Made by a program: the position numbers and the translations under genes. From NCBI GenBank assembly GCA_963542695.1, contig CAUTYX010000002.1, positions 97,017 through 161,016 of the forward strand: a stretch of 64,000 bases of DNA. The letters are read 5' to 3'. Positions 34,855 to 43,680 of the stretch are shown here, piece after piece. The notes below the pieces were generated by a model. The model did not search any database. It was not told the origin of the DNA and saw nothing but the letters and a program-made list of their open reading frames with translations. The DNA is from RUG100 sp963542695. Lineage in GTDB: Bacteria; Bacillota; Clostridia; Peptostreptococcales; Anaerovoracaceae. How positions within the stretch are numbered: position 1 is the stretch's first letter; the number at the start of each line of letters is the position of its first letter.

Positions 34855-36213
34855 CTAATTTTTCAAACTCTGCACCGGTGCCGGAATTCGTCCCCCGCGA
34901 TGAATCATCTTAGCCGGTGATTTGGTAGACACCTTTACAATGGGACCGGTTCCCAGTAAACCACCAAAGTCCAGTTCATCACCGTCTTCTACGCCAATGG
35001 CAGGAATGACACGAACCGCCGTAGTCTTGGAGTTAATCATGCCAATGGCCGCTTCATCGGCGATAATGCCGGAAATCACTTCGCTAGGAGTATCTCCCGG
35101 AATAACAATCATGTCCAGTCCCACAGAGCAAACTGCCGTCATCGCTTCCAGTTTTTCAATGGTAAGAGCCCCGCTGCGGGTAGCGGCAATCATGCCGGCA
35201 TCTTCTGTGACAGGAATAAAAGCTCCGGATAATCCCCCTACATTACTGCTGGCCATAAGGCCGCCTTTTTTTACAGCGTCATTTAACATGGCCAAGGCTG
35301 CCGTGGTTCCGGCTGCACCACATTGTTCCAGTCCTACCTCTTCTAATATATGGGCTACCGAATCGCCCACTGCCGGCGTCGGTGCCAAAGACAAATCAAT
35401 TATGCCGAAGGGAACACCTAGTCTCTGGCTGGCTTCTGCACCCACCAGCTGCCCCATACGAGTAATTTTAAAGGAGGTGCGTTTAATCATCTCCGCAACT
35501 TGAGATAAATCGGCGGTATCGTCCATCTTGGCCAAAGCCGCACGGACTACCCCGGGACCCGAAACCCCTACATTAATCACGCAATCGGGCTCACCGAATC
35601 CATGAAAAGCACCGGCCATAAAGGGATTGTCTTCCGGGGCATTGCAAAATACCACCAGTTTTGCCGCTCCGATACACTGCTGTTCCTTAGTAAACTCTGC
35701 CGTTTCCCGTACTTTTTTACCCATTAGCTTTACGGCGTCCATATTGATACCGGCTTTGGTGCTGCCGATATTGACAGAAGAACAAACCATTTCTGTTTCT
35801 GCCAGGGCTCTTGGGATGGACTGAATCAACTCCATATCTCCTGCCGAAAATCCTTTTTGCACCAAGGCCGAATACCCACCGATAAAATTAATACCGATTT
35901 CCTTGGCTGCTCTATCTAACGTCTTGGCATACAGCACCGGATCTCCACCGGAAATCCCGGCCATCATAGCAATGGGTGTTACCGATACCCGTTTGTTAAC
36001 AATGGGAATACCGTATTTTTTTTCAATGGATTCTCCAACAGACACCAGATTTCCCGCTAACCGAGTAATTTTGTCATATATTTTGTCACAGGCCTTGTGA
36101 ATGTCAGTATCGGCACAATCCAAGAGAGAAATTCCCATAGTAGTGGTTCGTATGTCCAGATCTTCTTCCTGAATCATACGAATGGTTTCCATAATATCTT
36201 GTGTGTTAATCAT
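34855..36213 (-). CDS. PFL family protein (UPF0210)
   Basis: 452 residues, the standard length of the UPF0210/DUF711-related family, which has a pyruvate-formate-lyase-like fold but no established reaction. Conserved-looking stretches include GVSGPGVVRAAL, SSNVGGLSGAFIPVTED and the C-terminal RGGRIPAPVQS. It is paired with a small ACT-domain gene (UPF0237) 18 bases upstream, the conserved arrangement of this family. Amino-acid-responsive enzyme is the likeliest idea, but that is inference. Confidence 0.9.
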   Translation of the reverse strand: MINTQDIMETIRMIQEEDLDIRTTTMGISLLDCADTDIHKACDKIYDKITRLAGNLVSVGESIEKKYGIPIVNKRVSVTPIAMMAGISGGDPVLYAKTLDRAAKEIGINFIGGYSALVQKGFSAGDMELIQSIPRALAETEMVCSSVNIGSTKAGINMDAVKLMGKKVRETAEFTKEQQCIGAAKLVVFCNAPEDNPFMAGAFHGFGEPDCVINVGVSGPGVVRAALAKMDDTADLSQVAEMIKRTSFKITRMGQLVGAEASQRLGVPFGIIDLSLAPTPAVGDSVAHILEEVGLEQCGAAGTTAALAMLNDAVKKGGLMASSNVGGLSGAFIPVTEDAGMIAATRSGALTIEKLEAMTAVCSVGLDMIVIPGDTPSEVISGIIADEAAIGMINSKTTAVRVIPAIGVEDGDELDFGGLLGTGPIVKVSTKSPAKMIHRGGRIPAPVQSLKN

Positions 36214-36231
36214 ATTTCCTCCTCCTAAATC

Positions 36232-36495
36232 CTAAATGCGGTGCATGGAGTTAAAAATATCTTCGTGCATAACATGAATCGTCATGTCCGGAACACGTTC
36301 TTCCAAGTTTTGCTGCAACTGATCCAGCTCACAATTGATGCCGGAAATATCAATTAACATCACCATGGCAAAGTATTCTTTTAATACAGACTGGGCTACT
36401 TCAATTACATTGGTATTGGCCTCTGCACACACCGTGCTCACCCTGGCCAAAATCCCTACCATGTCTTTTCCAATGACAGATACTACTGCGTTCAT
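36232..36495 (-). CDS. ACT domain-containing protein (UPF0237)
   Basis: 87 residues forming a single ACT domain: AVVSVIGKDMVGILARVSTVCAE at the N-terminus and VMLIDISG in the third strand. ACT domains bind amino acids and act as regulators. The gene precedes the UPF0210 gene on the same strand and probably regulates or binds it. Confidence 0.9.
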   Translation of the reverse strand: MNAVVSVIGKDMVGILARVSTVCAEANTNVIEVAQSVLKEYFAMVMLIDISGINCELDQLQQNLEERVPDMTIHVMHEDIFNSMHRI

Positions 36496-36517
36496 ATCCT
36501 CCTCCTTGTTAAGTATA

Positions 36518-37564
36518 TTACTGATTTTCCAAACAAACTCTATATTGATTATCTTGTAACCGATGATCCTGCTTCCAGGAAAAAGCTACCTTAGGCCACT
36601 CTTTTTCCAATTGTTTTCGATTACAGGCCTTGTGGCCGATCATCGCCGAAAAGGAATGGGCATTAGAATATACACTGACTTGCTCTTTTGCATCCTCTTC
36701 AACAAGCGACTTTCTCAGCAGATTATTTATCTGCCTGTTCATTTCATCCAATGCCAGCTTTCCCTCCACCAACTGACGGAAAGCCGGGTGGTATTCATGA
36801 CAAAGATCACTTTCCTTAGAAATCAAATCTGTACTCTTCAGACCTACCCGTAAAATGGTAATGCCGGCCTCTGCCAAAATTTTATACATAGCCGCTGTCA
36901 CCGTTACCATGACCTCTTCCTTCATGGGATGGTATCTGCCCTGAGCCATATCCTCCGCCAACTGTGTTCCCGGCAACACCACCACCGGATACAACCGTGC
37001 CAGAAACGGATGTAAAAAGACGGCTTTCCTGGCGCTATCCATCGCCTTCTCCATGGAATCTCCCGGAAGACCTATCATCAACTGAATCCCTAAGGTAAAC
37101 CCGAAATCATCAATCAATCGGCAAGCTTTTTCAACGTCTGCAGCACTGTGGCCACGCCGGCTTTTTAAAAGGACTTCCTCGTCAAAGGACTGCACTCCCA
37201 GCTCAATAATATCCACATGGTATTGACACAATCCGGTAAGAATTTCTTCCGAAATATAATCCGGCCGGGTAGATAGATGGATTTTTTGAATATCTCCTCG
37301 GTCTTTGTATTCCTTTGCCACTTCTAAAAATTGTCGCTGCTGTTCCCAGGGAATTCCGGTAAAACTGCCTCCGTAAAAGGCCATTTCGATGCAATCCAAT
37401 TGCTTTGCAGATAATGTAGAAAGCCAGGTATCGGCAATTTCGCGAACCTTCTCTGCTGTCACCTGCCCATCTTTTGCTGTAATCACCTGTTGATTGCAAA
37501 AAGTACATTGGTGGGAGCAGCCTTTGTGAGGAATAAAAATGGGAATAATAGCGTGCTTTTTCAA
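36518..37564 (-). CDS. Radical SAM protein (Elp3-like)
   Basis: 348 residues. The [4Fe-4S] motif CSHQCTFC (CX3CX2C) is at residues ~16-23, followed by MAFYGGSFTGIP (SAM-binding GG region), STRPDYIS and LGVQSFDEEVL. The layout (radical SAM core plus a C-terminal accessory domain) is the Elp3-like group often found near rnc/smc in Clostridia; the substrate is unknown. It sits just upstream of the ACT/UPF0210 pair with a 22-base gap, so the three may be cotranscribed. Confidence 0.85.
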   Translation of the reverse strand: MKKHAIIPIFIPHKGCSHQCTFCNQQVITAKDGQVTAEKVREIADTWLSTLSAKQLDCIEMAFYGGSFTGIPWEQQRQFLEVAKEYKDRGDIQKIHLSTRPDYISEEILTGLCQYHVDIIELGVQSFDEEVLLKSRRGHSAADVEKACRLIDDFGFTLGIQLMIGLPGDSMEKAMDSARKAVFLHPFLARLYPVVVLPGTQLAEDMAQGRYHPMKEEVMVTVTAAMYKILAEAGITILRVGLKSTDLISKESDLCHEYHPAFRQLVEGKLALDEMNRQINNLLRKSLVEEDAKEQVSVYSNAHSFSAMIGHKACNRKQLEKEWPKVAFSWKQDHRLQDNQYRVCLENQ

Positions 37565-37663
37565 TGGCGATTCCCTCCTCTCCCGACTGGTTACCCAAAA
37601 ACACTGTACCTAGTTATTTTACACGGTAGCAACCGTGGATTCAAGAATATAGGTGGATTTCTC

Positions 37664-37692
37664 TTGACCCTTTTGCCTCGATATAAGATAAT
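37664..37692 (+). promoter_or_regulatory. Promoter of the D,D-carboxypeptidase gene
   Basis: TTGACC (37664-37669) and GATAAT (37687-37692) with 17-bp spacing. A GGAGG ribosome-binding site at 37706-37710 precedes ATG 37716. Confidence 0.7.
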
Positions 37693-37715
37693 AAGTAACT
37701 GGAACGGAGGAACCT

Positions 37716-39002
37716 ATGAAAATTCAACAAAAATACGTCACTACACTATGTCTCATCCTTGTTCTTTTTTGTGGATTCACCACAGCTACTGCATTGGCGC
37801 AACCAAAAGAAAACACCATACCGATACGAAGCCAAGAGCAAGTCCGTATCAAAGCCAGCGCCGGTTTTGTTATGGAGGCGGAAACGGGACAAGTTCTATA
37901 TGATAAAAAAAGCCAACACAAATATTATCCGGCCAGTTGCACCAAGATTTTAACGGCACTGGTAGCCTTGGAAACATGGGGAGACGACCTGTCAAAAGTG
38001 TTAACGGTATCTCATGATGCCGTCTATGAAATCGATCCGGAATCCAGCCATATAGCCTTAGAAGAAGGGGAAAAAATCACAAGAAAACAAGCACTATACG
38101 GTCTCATGCTGTCCTCTGCCAACGATGCTGCCGTTGTCATTGCAGAAGATGCCGGCGGCAGCCAAGAAGGCTTTGCCAAAAAGATGAATGAGAAAGCCAA
38201 AGAACTGGGCATGAATCATTCTCACTTTGTCACCCCCCACGGACTATATGACAAAGACCACTACACCACGGCGGCAGACCTTGGCAAAGCCATGAAGGCG
38301 GCCATAAAAAACAAAACCTTCGTGAAGATTTTCAGTGCCATAAAGTACACCATCCCCAAGACCAACAAATCAAAAAAAAGAGTGCTGTGGAACAATCACC
38401 GCATGGTGAAAACGAAATTTTTCCACTATCCAGGCGTCATTGGCGGGAAGAGCGGTTACATTACAAAATCCGGCTTTAATTTAGTCACCGTATGTAAGAA
38501 AAACAACATGACCCTTATTTCGGTTGTCATGCACGGAAAAACTGCCGATAACATGGCCAAAGATACGAAAAAACTGTTTGATGATGGATACAATCACTAT
38601 TACAAACGAAAAATTCCGGTAGATGCTGCCATGGTGGATATGGGAAGCTTCAAACGAATCAAAACCACCTTTGATAAAGACAGCCTCATTGCCATCATTC
38701 CCACTTCTTACAAAGACGACGCCATTACTGCCAATGTAAAGCTAAATGACCATCTAGATTTGCCTGTGAAAAAAGGTGATTTGATTGGTCACATTATGTT
38801 AAAAGCCGGCAACAAAACCATTGGAGATCAGCCTATTTACAGCAAGCAAAAAATCACCTGGCTGGATCACCGGTTGATTCGCATTATGCTCCCCGTTGTG
38901 GTAGCTGCCATATTGGTTATAGTGCTGTGCTGGCTGCGGTATCGCTGGATAGCTTCCAGAAAATCCTCCAGGAGAACCGGACGAAAAAGAAAGCAAAAAT
39001 AA
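37716..39002 (+). CDS. D-alanyl-D-alanine carboxypeptidase (penicillin-binding protein, DacF type)
   Basis: 428 residues. A signal peptide (LCLILVLFCGFTTATALA) is followed by the S11 serine peptidase domain with SxxK (SCTK), SxN (SAN in LSSANDAA) and KSG (GGKSGYITKSG, in place of KTG). A C-terminal PBP5-like beta domain (~290-375) leads to a transmembrane helix (LPVVVAAILVIVLCWLRY) and a very basic cytoplasmic tail. Trims the terminal D-Ala of peptidoglycan stem peptides and so controls cross-linking. Own promoter upstream. Confidence 0.93.
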   Translation: MKIQQKYVTTLCLILVLFCGFTTATALAQPKENTIPIRSQEQVRIKASAGFVMEAETGQVLYDKKSQHKYYPASCTKILTALVALETWGDDLSKVLTVSHDAVYEIDPESSHIALEEGEKITRKQALYGLMLSSANDAAVVIAEDAGGSQEGFAKKMNEKAKELGMNHSHFVTPHGLYDKDHYTTAADLGKAMKAAIKNKTFVKIFSAIKYTIPKTNKSKKRVLWNNHRMVKTKFFHYPGVIGGKSGYITKSGFNLVTVCKKNNMTLISVVMHGKTADNMAKDTKKLFDDGYNHYYKRKIPVDAAMVDMGSFKRIKTTFDKDSLIAIIPTSYKDDAITANVKLNDHLDLPVKKGDLIGHIMLKAGNKTIGDQPIYSKQKITWLDHRLIRIMLPVVVAAILVIVLCWLRYRWIASRKSSRRTGRKRKQK

Positions 39003-39187
39003 AAGTAATCCCGAAGTGCCGTCAGAATTACTAATTCACGCCCTAGAACAACTAGGTGGGTGCGGTCATCAGAAGACTCCGCCTTCCTCTCGAAAAGGCC
39101 CGGCATATCCGCTGATATCATGCTCCCTGCGACAAAATGTAGGTTGAATTATATAATTCCAGACGTACAATTCAGGATCGATTTCAC
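39000..39187 (-). ncRNA. ssrS: Probable 6S RNA
   Basis: About 190 bases on the minus strand in an otherwise gene-free gap. The 5' ATCCTGAA pairs with 3' TTCGGGAT as a closing stem. A large central bubble has a small hairpin on its 3' side (CCTAG-TTGTT-CTAGG). The terminal arm pairs ATCAG/CTGAT and CCGGGCCTT/AAGGCGG. A long hairpin with a central bubble is the hallmark of 6S RNA, which mimics an open promoter and sequesters the housekeeping RNA polymerase. It ends with an AGTAAT/ATTACT stem and a T-rich run. Identified by structure only. Confidence 0.6.
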
Positions 39188-39193
39188 ACTTTT

Positions 39194-39221
39194 ATTATAT
39201 CACCATCTATGGAGTTTTCAA
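39194..39221 (-). promoter_or_regulatory. Strong promoter of the 6S-like RNA
   Basis: Minus strand TTGAAA (39221-39216) and a perfect TATAAT (39199-39194), 16-bp spacing. It starts right at the end of the upstream CobW-like gene. Confidence 0.75.
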
Positions 39222-39222
39222 G

Positions 39223-40161
39223 CTAGAAAGTAGCTACCTCCGGTTCCGCCGGTTTGGTAGGCTCCACGCTGATACAGTACATGACAGGACCTGTCTGTCC
39301 ATAGATTTCGTTGTCTTCAATTTTTACCTTGGCTTTGATTTCCACCCAGTCTCCGGTGGAAAAAGCCTCTTCACCGGGAAAATCGCAAACCAATCCGACA
39401 AATTGAATATCTTCAATACAGCAAGTCATAACGTGACGACCGAAGGCAAACTTCCCCTGAGGAAGGTCTCTTGCCATAGCCACTCGTCCCTTTACCGTTA
39501 TCATCTTACCCTCATACCGATCCGCATTTTCATAAATATCCCGGTACCACTCTGCGTACTGGTCTTCTTTAATTTCAATCGAAGGCTTTGCTATATCATA
39601 GGGCAACGGATCTTCTATATCATCCGGTTCCACATGGTCAGGACCGTATTCATAGAGAATTTGGGACTTTCTGTTAGCTACCCGAACTACCTTGTGAAAC
39701 TCCACTTTGTTGTGAAGTGCTGTAAAACGGTTAAACACCACCAGCTCTGCCGTCTTCATTTTATCAAAGGTCTGCTGCCGCATATTTTGATTGTACATCA
39801 TAAAATTACCGGCATCGGCAAACATCAGCTCCTGGTAGATAATCCATTCCGGCGGCATGGCGCGAAACAGCTTTTCCAGCATCCACATGCCGTTGTATTC
39901 CACAACGACCCGCTCCATCATGTATTTTGCCTGCAATTCCTCCAGCAAATCCATGGTTAAATCATCTTCTTTGCTTATGGTTTCAATGAATACATTGGGG
40001 CGGGCAAACCGTTCTTTGTCATATTTAATTTTTCCTTTTTCGTACACCAACAGCAAGGTTTTTTCCCCTGCATTGAATTCCGATCCTTCCAATAGGTCTT
40101 GAATAAAGGTGGACTTTCCCGATCCTAAAAAGCCGGTAAATAAATATACTGGTACTTCCAT
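39223..40161 (-). CDS. CobW/COG0523 GTPase fused to a DUF1980 (YcgQ)-like C-terminal domain
   Basis: 312 residues. The N-terminal ~190 residues are a CobW-type GTPase (P-loop GFLGSGKSTFI, residues 9-19) without the CxCC metal motif of typical members. The C-terminal ~100 residues (GKMITVKGRVAMARD, FGRHVMTCCIEDIQFVGLVC, YGQTGPVMYC) resemble the C-terminal domain of the DUF1980/TIGR03943 permease-associated proteins, with its conserved CC pair. This is an unusual domain combination. Last gene of the metal operon, 18 bases after the His-rich CobW gene. Probably a metal-handling GTPase; metal unknown. Confidence 0.75.
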   Translation of the reverse strand: MEVPVYLFTGFLGSGKSTFIQDLLEGSEFNAGEKTLLLVYEKGKIKYDKERFARPNVFIETISKEDDLTMDLLEELQAKYMMERVVVEYNGMWMLEKLFRAMPPEWIIYQELMFADAGNFMMYNQNMRQQTFDKMKTAELVVFNRFTALHNKVEFHKVVRVANRKSQILYEYGPDHVEPDDIEDPLPYDIAKPSIEIKEDQYAEWYRDIYENADRYEGKMITVKGRVAMARDLPQGKFAFGRHVMTCCIEDIQFVGLVCDFPGEEAFSTGDWVEIKAKVKIEDNEIYGQTGPVMYCISVEPTKPAEPEVATF

Positions 40162-40179
40162 TTCTCTTCCCTGTTTTAT

Positions 40180-41268
40180 TTATTGTATAGCAAACAATTT
40201 TTTAATATGATCCGTTTCAAGATCCACACCGATGACACAAATTCGACCCGTTACATCGGCACTGCCTTGGCGAACTTCCGGTTTCCCCGGTACGTAATCA
40301 AAGTGAATCCAGTTGCCATCTTGGCCGGCAACAATCCCCTTGGCACGCAATACTTGACCGCACTGCCGGATATCCTGCAGGCTGGCAAGAGCACTTTCGA
40401 TTTGCTCCATAGTATATTTGTGTACTGTCTCCACACCAACATCACTAAAGACTTCATCAGCGTGGTGATGATGTTCGTGGTCGTGGCAATGACACTGGTG
40501 ACCATGTTCGTGATCGTGATCATGATGATGCTCATGGTCGTGGCAATGGCACTGACACTGATGATTATGGTCATGACCATGATTGTGGTCGTGATCATGG
40601 TGATGCTCGTGGTGGTGATGATGTTCTTCTTCGTAGGCCTCCTGCCGTAATTTGTCCAGCTCTGCCGACAGCGTCTTCTTTTGTTCCATAATGTCTAGAA
40701 TCCGAGAGCCGTTAATCTCCTCCCAAGGAGTAGTGACAATAGTGGCTTCTCGGTTGTGATGACGAAGAACCTCCACGCATTGATTGATTTCCTCTTCGGT
40801 CATTTCCTGGGTACAGCTCATAATAATGGAGCTAGCGTGTTCCACCTGGTTTTCGTAAAACTCTCCAAAGTTTTCCATATACATTGAGCAGAGATTTCCA
40901 TCTACGACAGTCGTAAAGCCGTTAAGCTGAATGTTTTCGTTGTGCAAGTCCTGTACGGCAATAATCACATCGCTGAGTTTCCCCACACCGGATGGTTCGA
41001 TTAGGATACGATCCGGCGCAAAATCTCGGATTACCCGGTCTAATGCTTTGCCAAAATCCCCTACCAAAGTGCAGCAAATACAGCCGGAATTCATTTCGTT
41101 AATCTGTACACCGGTATCTTTTAGAAAGCCGCCGTCAATACCGATTTCTCCAAATTCATTTTCTATCAAAACCAACTGCTCTCCTTGATACGCTTCTTCA
41201 ATAAGCTTTTTAATTAATGTGGTCTTTCCGGCACCTAAAAAACCGGAAAAAATATCTACTTTTGTCAT
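40180..41268 (-). CDS. CobW/COG0523 GTPase with long histidine-rich metal-binding insert
   Basis: 362 residues. P-loop SGFLGAGKTTLIKK, metal motif CICC (SGCICCTLVG), and EPSGVGKLSD in the GTPase core. Between the GTPase and C-terminal CobW domain lies a ~60-residue stretch (about 215-275) made almost entirely of His, Asp, Glu and Cys, with a repeated CHCHDHEHHH unit. The C-terminal domain holds GNWIHFDYVPG. Such proteins deliver zinc, cobalt or nickel. The His/Cys store and the neighbouring P-type ATPase and HMA genes point to transition-metal homeostasis. Confidence 0.92.
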   Translation of the reverse strand: MTKVDIFSGFLGAGKTTLIKKLIEEAYQGEQLVLIENEFGEIGIDGGFLKDTGVQINEMNSGCICCTLVGDFGKALDRVIRDFAPDRILIEPSGVGKLSDVIIAVQDLHNENIQLNGFTTVVDGNLCSMYMENFGEFYENQVEHASSIIMSCTQEMTEEEINQCVEVLRHHNREATIVTTPWEEINGSRILDIMEQKKTLSAELDKLRQEAYEEEHHHHHEHHHDHDHNHGHDHNHQCQCHCHDHEHHHDHDHEHGHQCHCHDHEHHHHADEVFSDVGVETVHKYTMEQIESALASLQDIRQCGQVLRAKGIVAGQDGNWIHFDYVPGKPEVRQGSADVTGRICVIGVDLETDHIKKLFAIQ

Positions 41269-41283
41269 TGATTTTCCTTCCCT

Positions 41284-41478
41284 TTATGATTTCTTTCTAT
41301 AGTTTACTCCTATGATAATGGCGATAATCACCACCATTGCTCCAAAGACAATCGCATACGGCTGCCAATGATGGAACTGTTCGCTTTCCCCAAAGCTTAC
41401 GGCAAAAGAAACGTCTTTTGGCACCAATAGCAATATCCCAAGGAGAACCATGTTTACCAATCCTACAATTCGTTTCAT
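41284..41478 (-). CDS. Small two-helix membrane protein in the metal operon
   Basis: 64 residues with two hydrophobic segments (~3-20 and ~40-58), a short loop containing His-His (QFHHWQP), and a basic end (YRKKS). No family recognised. Ten bases after the P-type ATPase gene and 16 before the His-rich CobW gene, so surely cotranscribed. It may be a membrane partner of the ATPase. Confidence 0.7.
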   Translation of the reverse strand: MKRIVGLVNMVLLGILLLVPKDVSFAVSFGESEQFHHWQPYAIVFGAMVVIIAIIIGVNYRKKS

Positions 41479-41487
41479 ACGTACCTC

Positions 41488-43635
41488 CTACTCTCTTTGA
41501 CCGGCAAATTCCTCCGGCAGCACCTGTTTCATAGCCGTTATCCCGCTGTATACCGTTGCTGCATTGTGAGCCAGTGCCAAAGAACCGGGCCGGACTACAT
41601 CCAGCATCCCCAGTACCAGTAAACCGGCATTAAAGAGTATGTTCCGTTTATATTTACCACGAATCCGATCTCTTAATCGCAAACTCATTTGCCGCAATGT
41701 CACAAGACCGTAGAGAGGATCCCTTGTTTTATCATTGTACAAAATACAATCAGCCGCCTCTAGGGCTATGGCAGCAGCCGTTCCGGAGCAGATGCCTATA
41801 TCGGCAGCCAGCAATGCCGCCGCATCGCTGATGCCATCCGCTACTACCACCACTGTCTTCCCCGCCTCTTGCTCTCTTCTGACCAAGGCCACCTTTTCTT
41901 CCGGTAACATCTGACTATATACCGTATCGACTTGCAGCATTTCGGCAGTGACTTTGGCGGCTCTTTCATCATCACCTGTCATAAGGTAAATGTTTTCTAC
42001 GCCTTCTTTGCGGAGTGCATCCATCACAGGACGAGCTTCTTCTTTGACTTCATGAGCGATACAAAGAACCGCCTCCAAATTCCCATCCATTGCCAAATAC
42101 AATCGGCTGTAGTTATCGGGAATATTTTCCAGTTCATTTTTGCCATGTTCGGGCAGTAAAACATCTTTATCTTCCAATACAAAATGACGGCTTCCAATAA
42201 TAACTTCCCGGTTATCAACGGCACTGACTATGCCATGAGCTTCTACGTATTCTACTTGGGCATGAAGATTATCATGATGCAATCCTCTTCTCTTTGCTTC
42301 TGCAACAACGGCATCGGCCATGGCATGGGGATAATGTTCTTCTAAACAGGCTGCCAGCTGCAACAGTTCTTCTTCTGATTTCCCCGTAATGGAAATAATA
42401 TCGGTTACCTTAGGGCTTTCCTTTGTCAAGGTGCCGGATTTATCAAAGACTATGGTGTCAGCCTGAGCCATGGTTTCAAGAAGGGAGCCGCCTTTCATAA
42501 AAATCCCTCTGGTGTATGCTTCTTGGGTGGCAGACAACATGGCCATGGGCACCGATAGCTCCAAACCGCAGGAAAAATCTACCATTAGTGCCGACAATGC
42601 TTTGTTGGCGTTTTTTGTAACAAGGCCTGTCAAAGCGGCCGCCGCAAAGGTGTACGGCACCATCTTGTCAGAAGTAGCAACGGCTTTTGTAATAGTCTCA
42701 GAGTCTGCTGATAATTTACCGGAATCTTCAATGGCGGTCACCAACTGATGGTAACGACTCTTTGCGGATGCTTCTACGACTTCCATAATGGCGGTGCCGG
42801 AAACCACCACCGTACCGGCATAGACATAACCACCGGCGCTTTTTTCTACCGGCTGCCAGTTCCCTGTAATGGAAGCTTGATTAACCTGAATTTTTCCGCT
42901 AATAAGCTTGCCGTCAAAGGGAATGCCTTGGGCTGTACGCAGAACAATTCTGTCTCCCGATAAAATAGCAGTCACCGGCTCAAAAGTTTCCTCTTGGTCT
43001 TCATTGCTGCGCCACACATGGGTTGGTCCCATGGATACAATATTGGCCATATTTTCTGCGGAGCGGCGGTAGGTCCATTGCTGCAAGGTCTCACCAATAT
43101 CCAAAAACAACATAATAGAAGAAGCCGTATTGACATCACCTCGAAGGAGCGATATTCCGATGGTTACTGCATCCAGTACCGATACGGAAAGTTTTCTCTT
43201 GGCTATAGACCGGATTGCTTTTTTCAAAAAACGAAGTCCGGTTAGGGCAGTCCATGCCGTGTTAACGGGCGCCGGCAAAAATAGACGACGCATAATATTC
43301 CCCAGTATCAACCGGATAATTTTTTCTTGGTAGGCTGCGGCAACGGCTCTGCCGCTCTTTGGCATCGGCGCCGGCAATGTGGTTTCATAGTCATTTTCAC
43401 TGTTTCCGCAAAAACAAAAGTCGCAAAGAGCATTTTCAACTTGCTCTCTGCCACTTTCACTACGTTCATATCGAATTACTACATTACCACTACGATGAAA
43501 CACATTGGCACCTCTGATAAAAGGCTGCCGGTTCAACTGGTATTCCAGATAGTCTGCCTGTCCAATGGTCATGGATCCGCACATCATATGTACACGCATG
43601 CGATAGGAAGACTCATGCAGAATTCTATATTTCAT
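41488..43635 (-). CDS. P1B-type heavy-metal ATPase with altered catalytic motifs
   Basis: 715 residues from ATG 43635 (AAGGGA site); a GTG at 43662 is less likely. The N-terminal ~100 residues contain an HMA-like fold without CxxC. Transmembrane helices flank the actuator domain. The membrane metal site reads DFSCGLELSVP instead of a CPx motif. The phosphorylation site is DKSGTLT (usual DKTGT). The actuator motif is TGN (usual TGE). The hinge is ADGISD (usual GDGxND). The phosphorylatable Asp is kept. Loss of the TGE glutamate should slow dephosphorylation. The protein may be a divergent transporter or a regulatory ATPase. Metal unknown. Confidence 0.85.
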   Translation of the reverse strand: MKYRILHESSYRMRVHMMCGSMTIGQADYLEYQLNRQPFIRGANVFHRSGNVVIRYERSESGREQVENALCDFCFCGNSENDYETTLPAPMPKSGRAVAAAYQEKIIRLILGNIMRRLFLPAPVNTAWTALTGLRFLKKAIRSIAKRKLSVSVLDAVTIGISLLRGDVNTASSIMLFLDIGETLQQWTYRRSAENMANIVSMGPTHVWRSNEDQEETFEPVTAILSGDRIVLRTAQGIPFDGKLISGKIQVNQASITGNWQPVEKSAGGYVYAGTVVVSGTAIMEVVEASAKSRYHQLVTAIEDSGKLSADSETITKAVATSDKMVPYTFAAAALTGLVTKNANKALSALMVDFSCGLELSVPMAMLSATQEAYTRGIFMKGGSLLETMAQADTIVFDKSGTLTKESPKVTDIISITGKSEEELLQLAACLEEHYPHAMADAVVAEAKRRGLHHDNLHAQVEYVEAHGIVSAVDNREVIIGSRHFVLEDKDVLLPEHGKNELENIPDNYSRLYLAMDGNLEAVLCIAHEVKEEARPVMDALRKEGVENIYLMTGDDERAAKVTAEMLQVDTVYSQMLPEEKVALVRREQEAGKTVVVVADGISDAAALLAADIGICSGTAAAIALEAADCILYNDKTRDPLYGLVTLRQMSLRLRDRIRGKYKRNILFNAGLLVLGMLDVVRPGSLALAHNAATVYSGITAMKQVLPEEFAGQRE

Positions 43636-43680
43636 TTTTCTAATCCCTTCTTTGTTCCCCACTAATTGGTCTTTCGCCGT

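Noticed and set aside
39000..39187. Cobalamin riboswitch before the CobW-like genes
   Set aside because: It lies downstream, not upstream, of those genes on the same strand and lacks the conserved B12-box; the fold fits 6S RNA.
40183..40650. Plus-strand ORF of 155 residues rich in Met/Val, looking like a membrane protein
   Set aside because: It is the antisense reading of the His/Asp-rich repeats of the CobW gene (CAT/GAC codons reversed give Met/Val). No ribosome-binding site or context.
40400..40650. CRISPR-like short repeats in the 40.4-40.6 kb region
   Set aside because: The repeats are in-frame His/Asp/Glu/Cys codon runs of the CobW protein, not spaced direct repeats.
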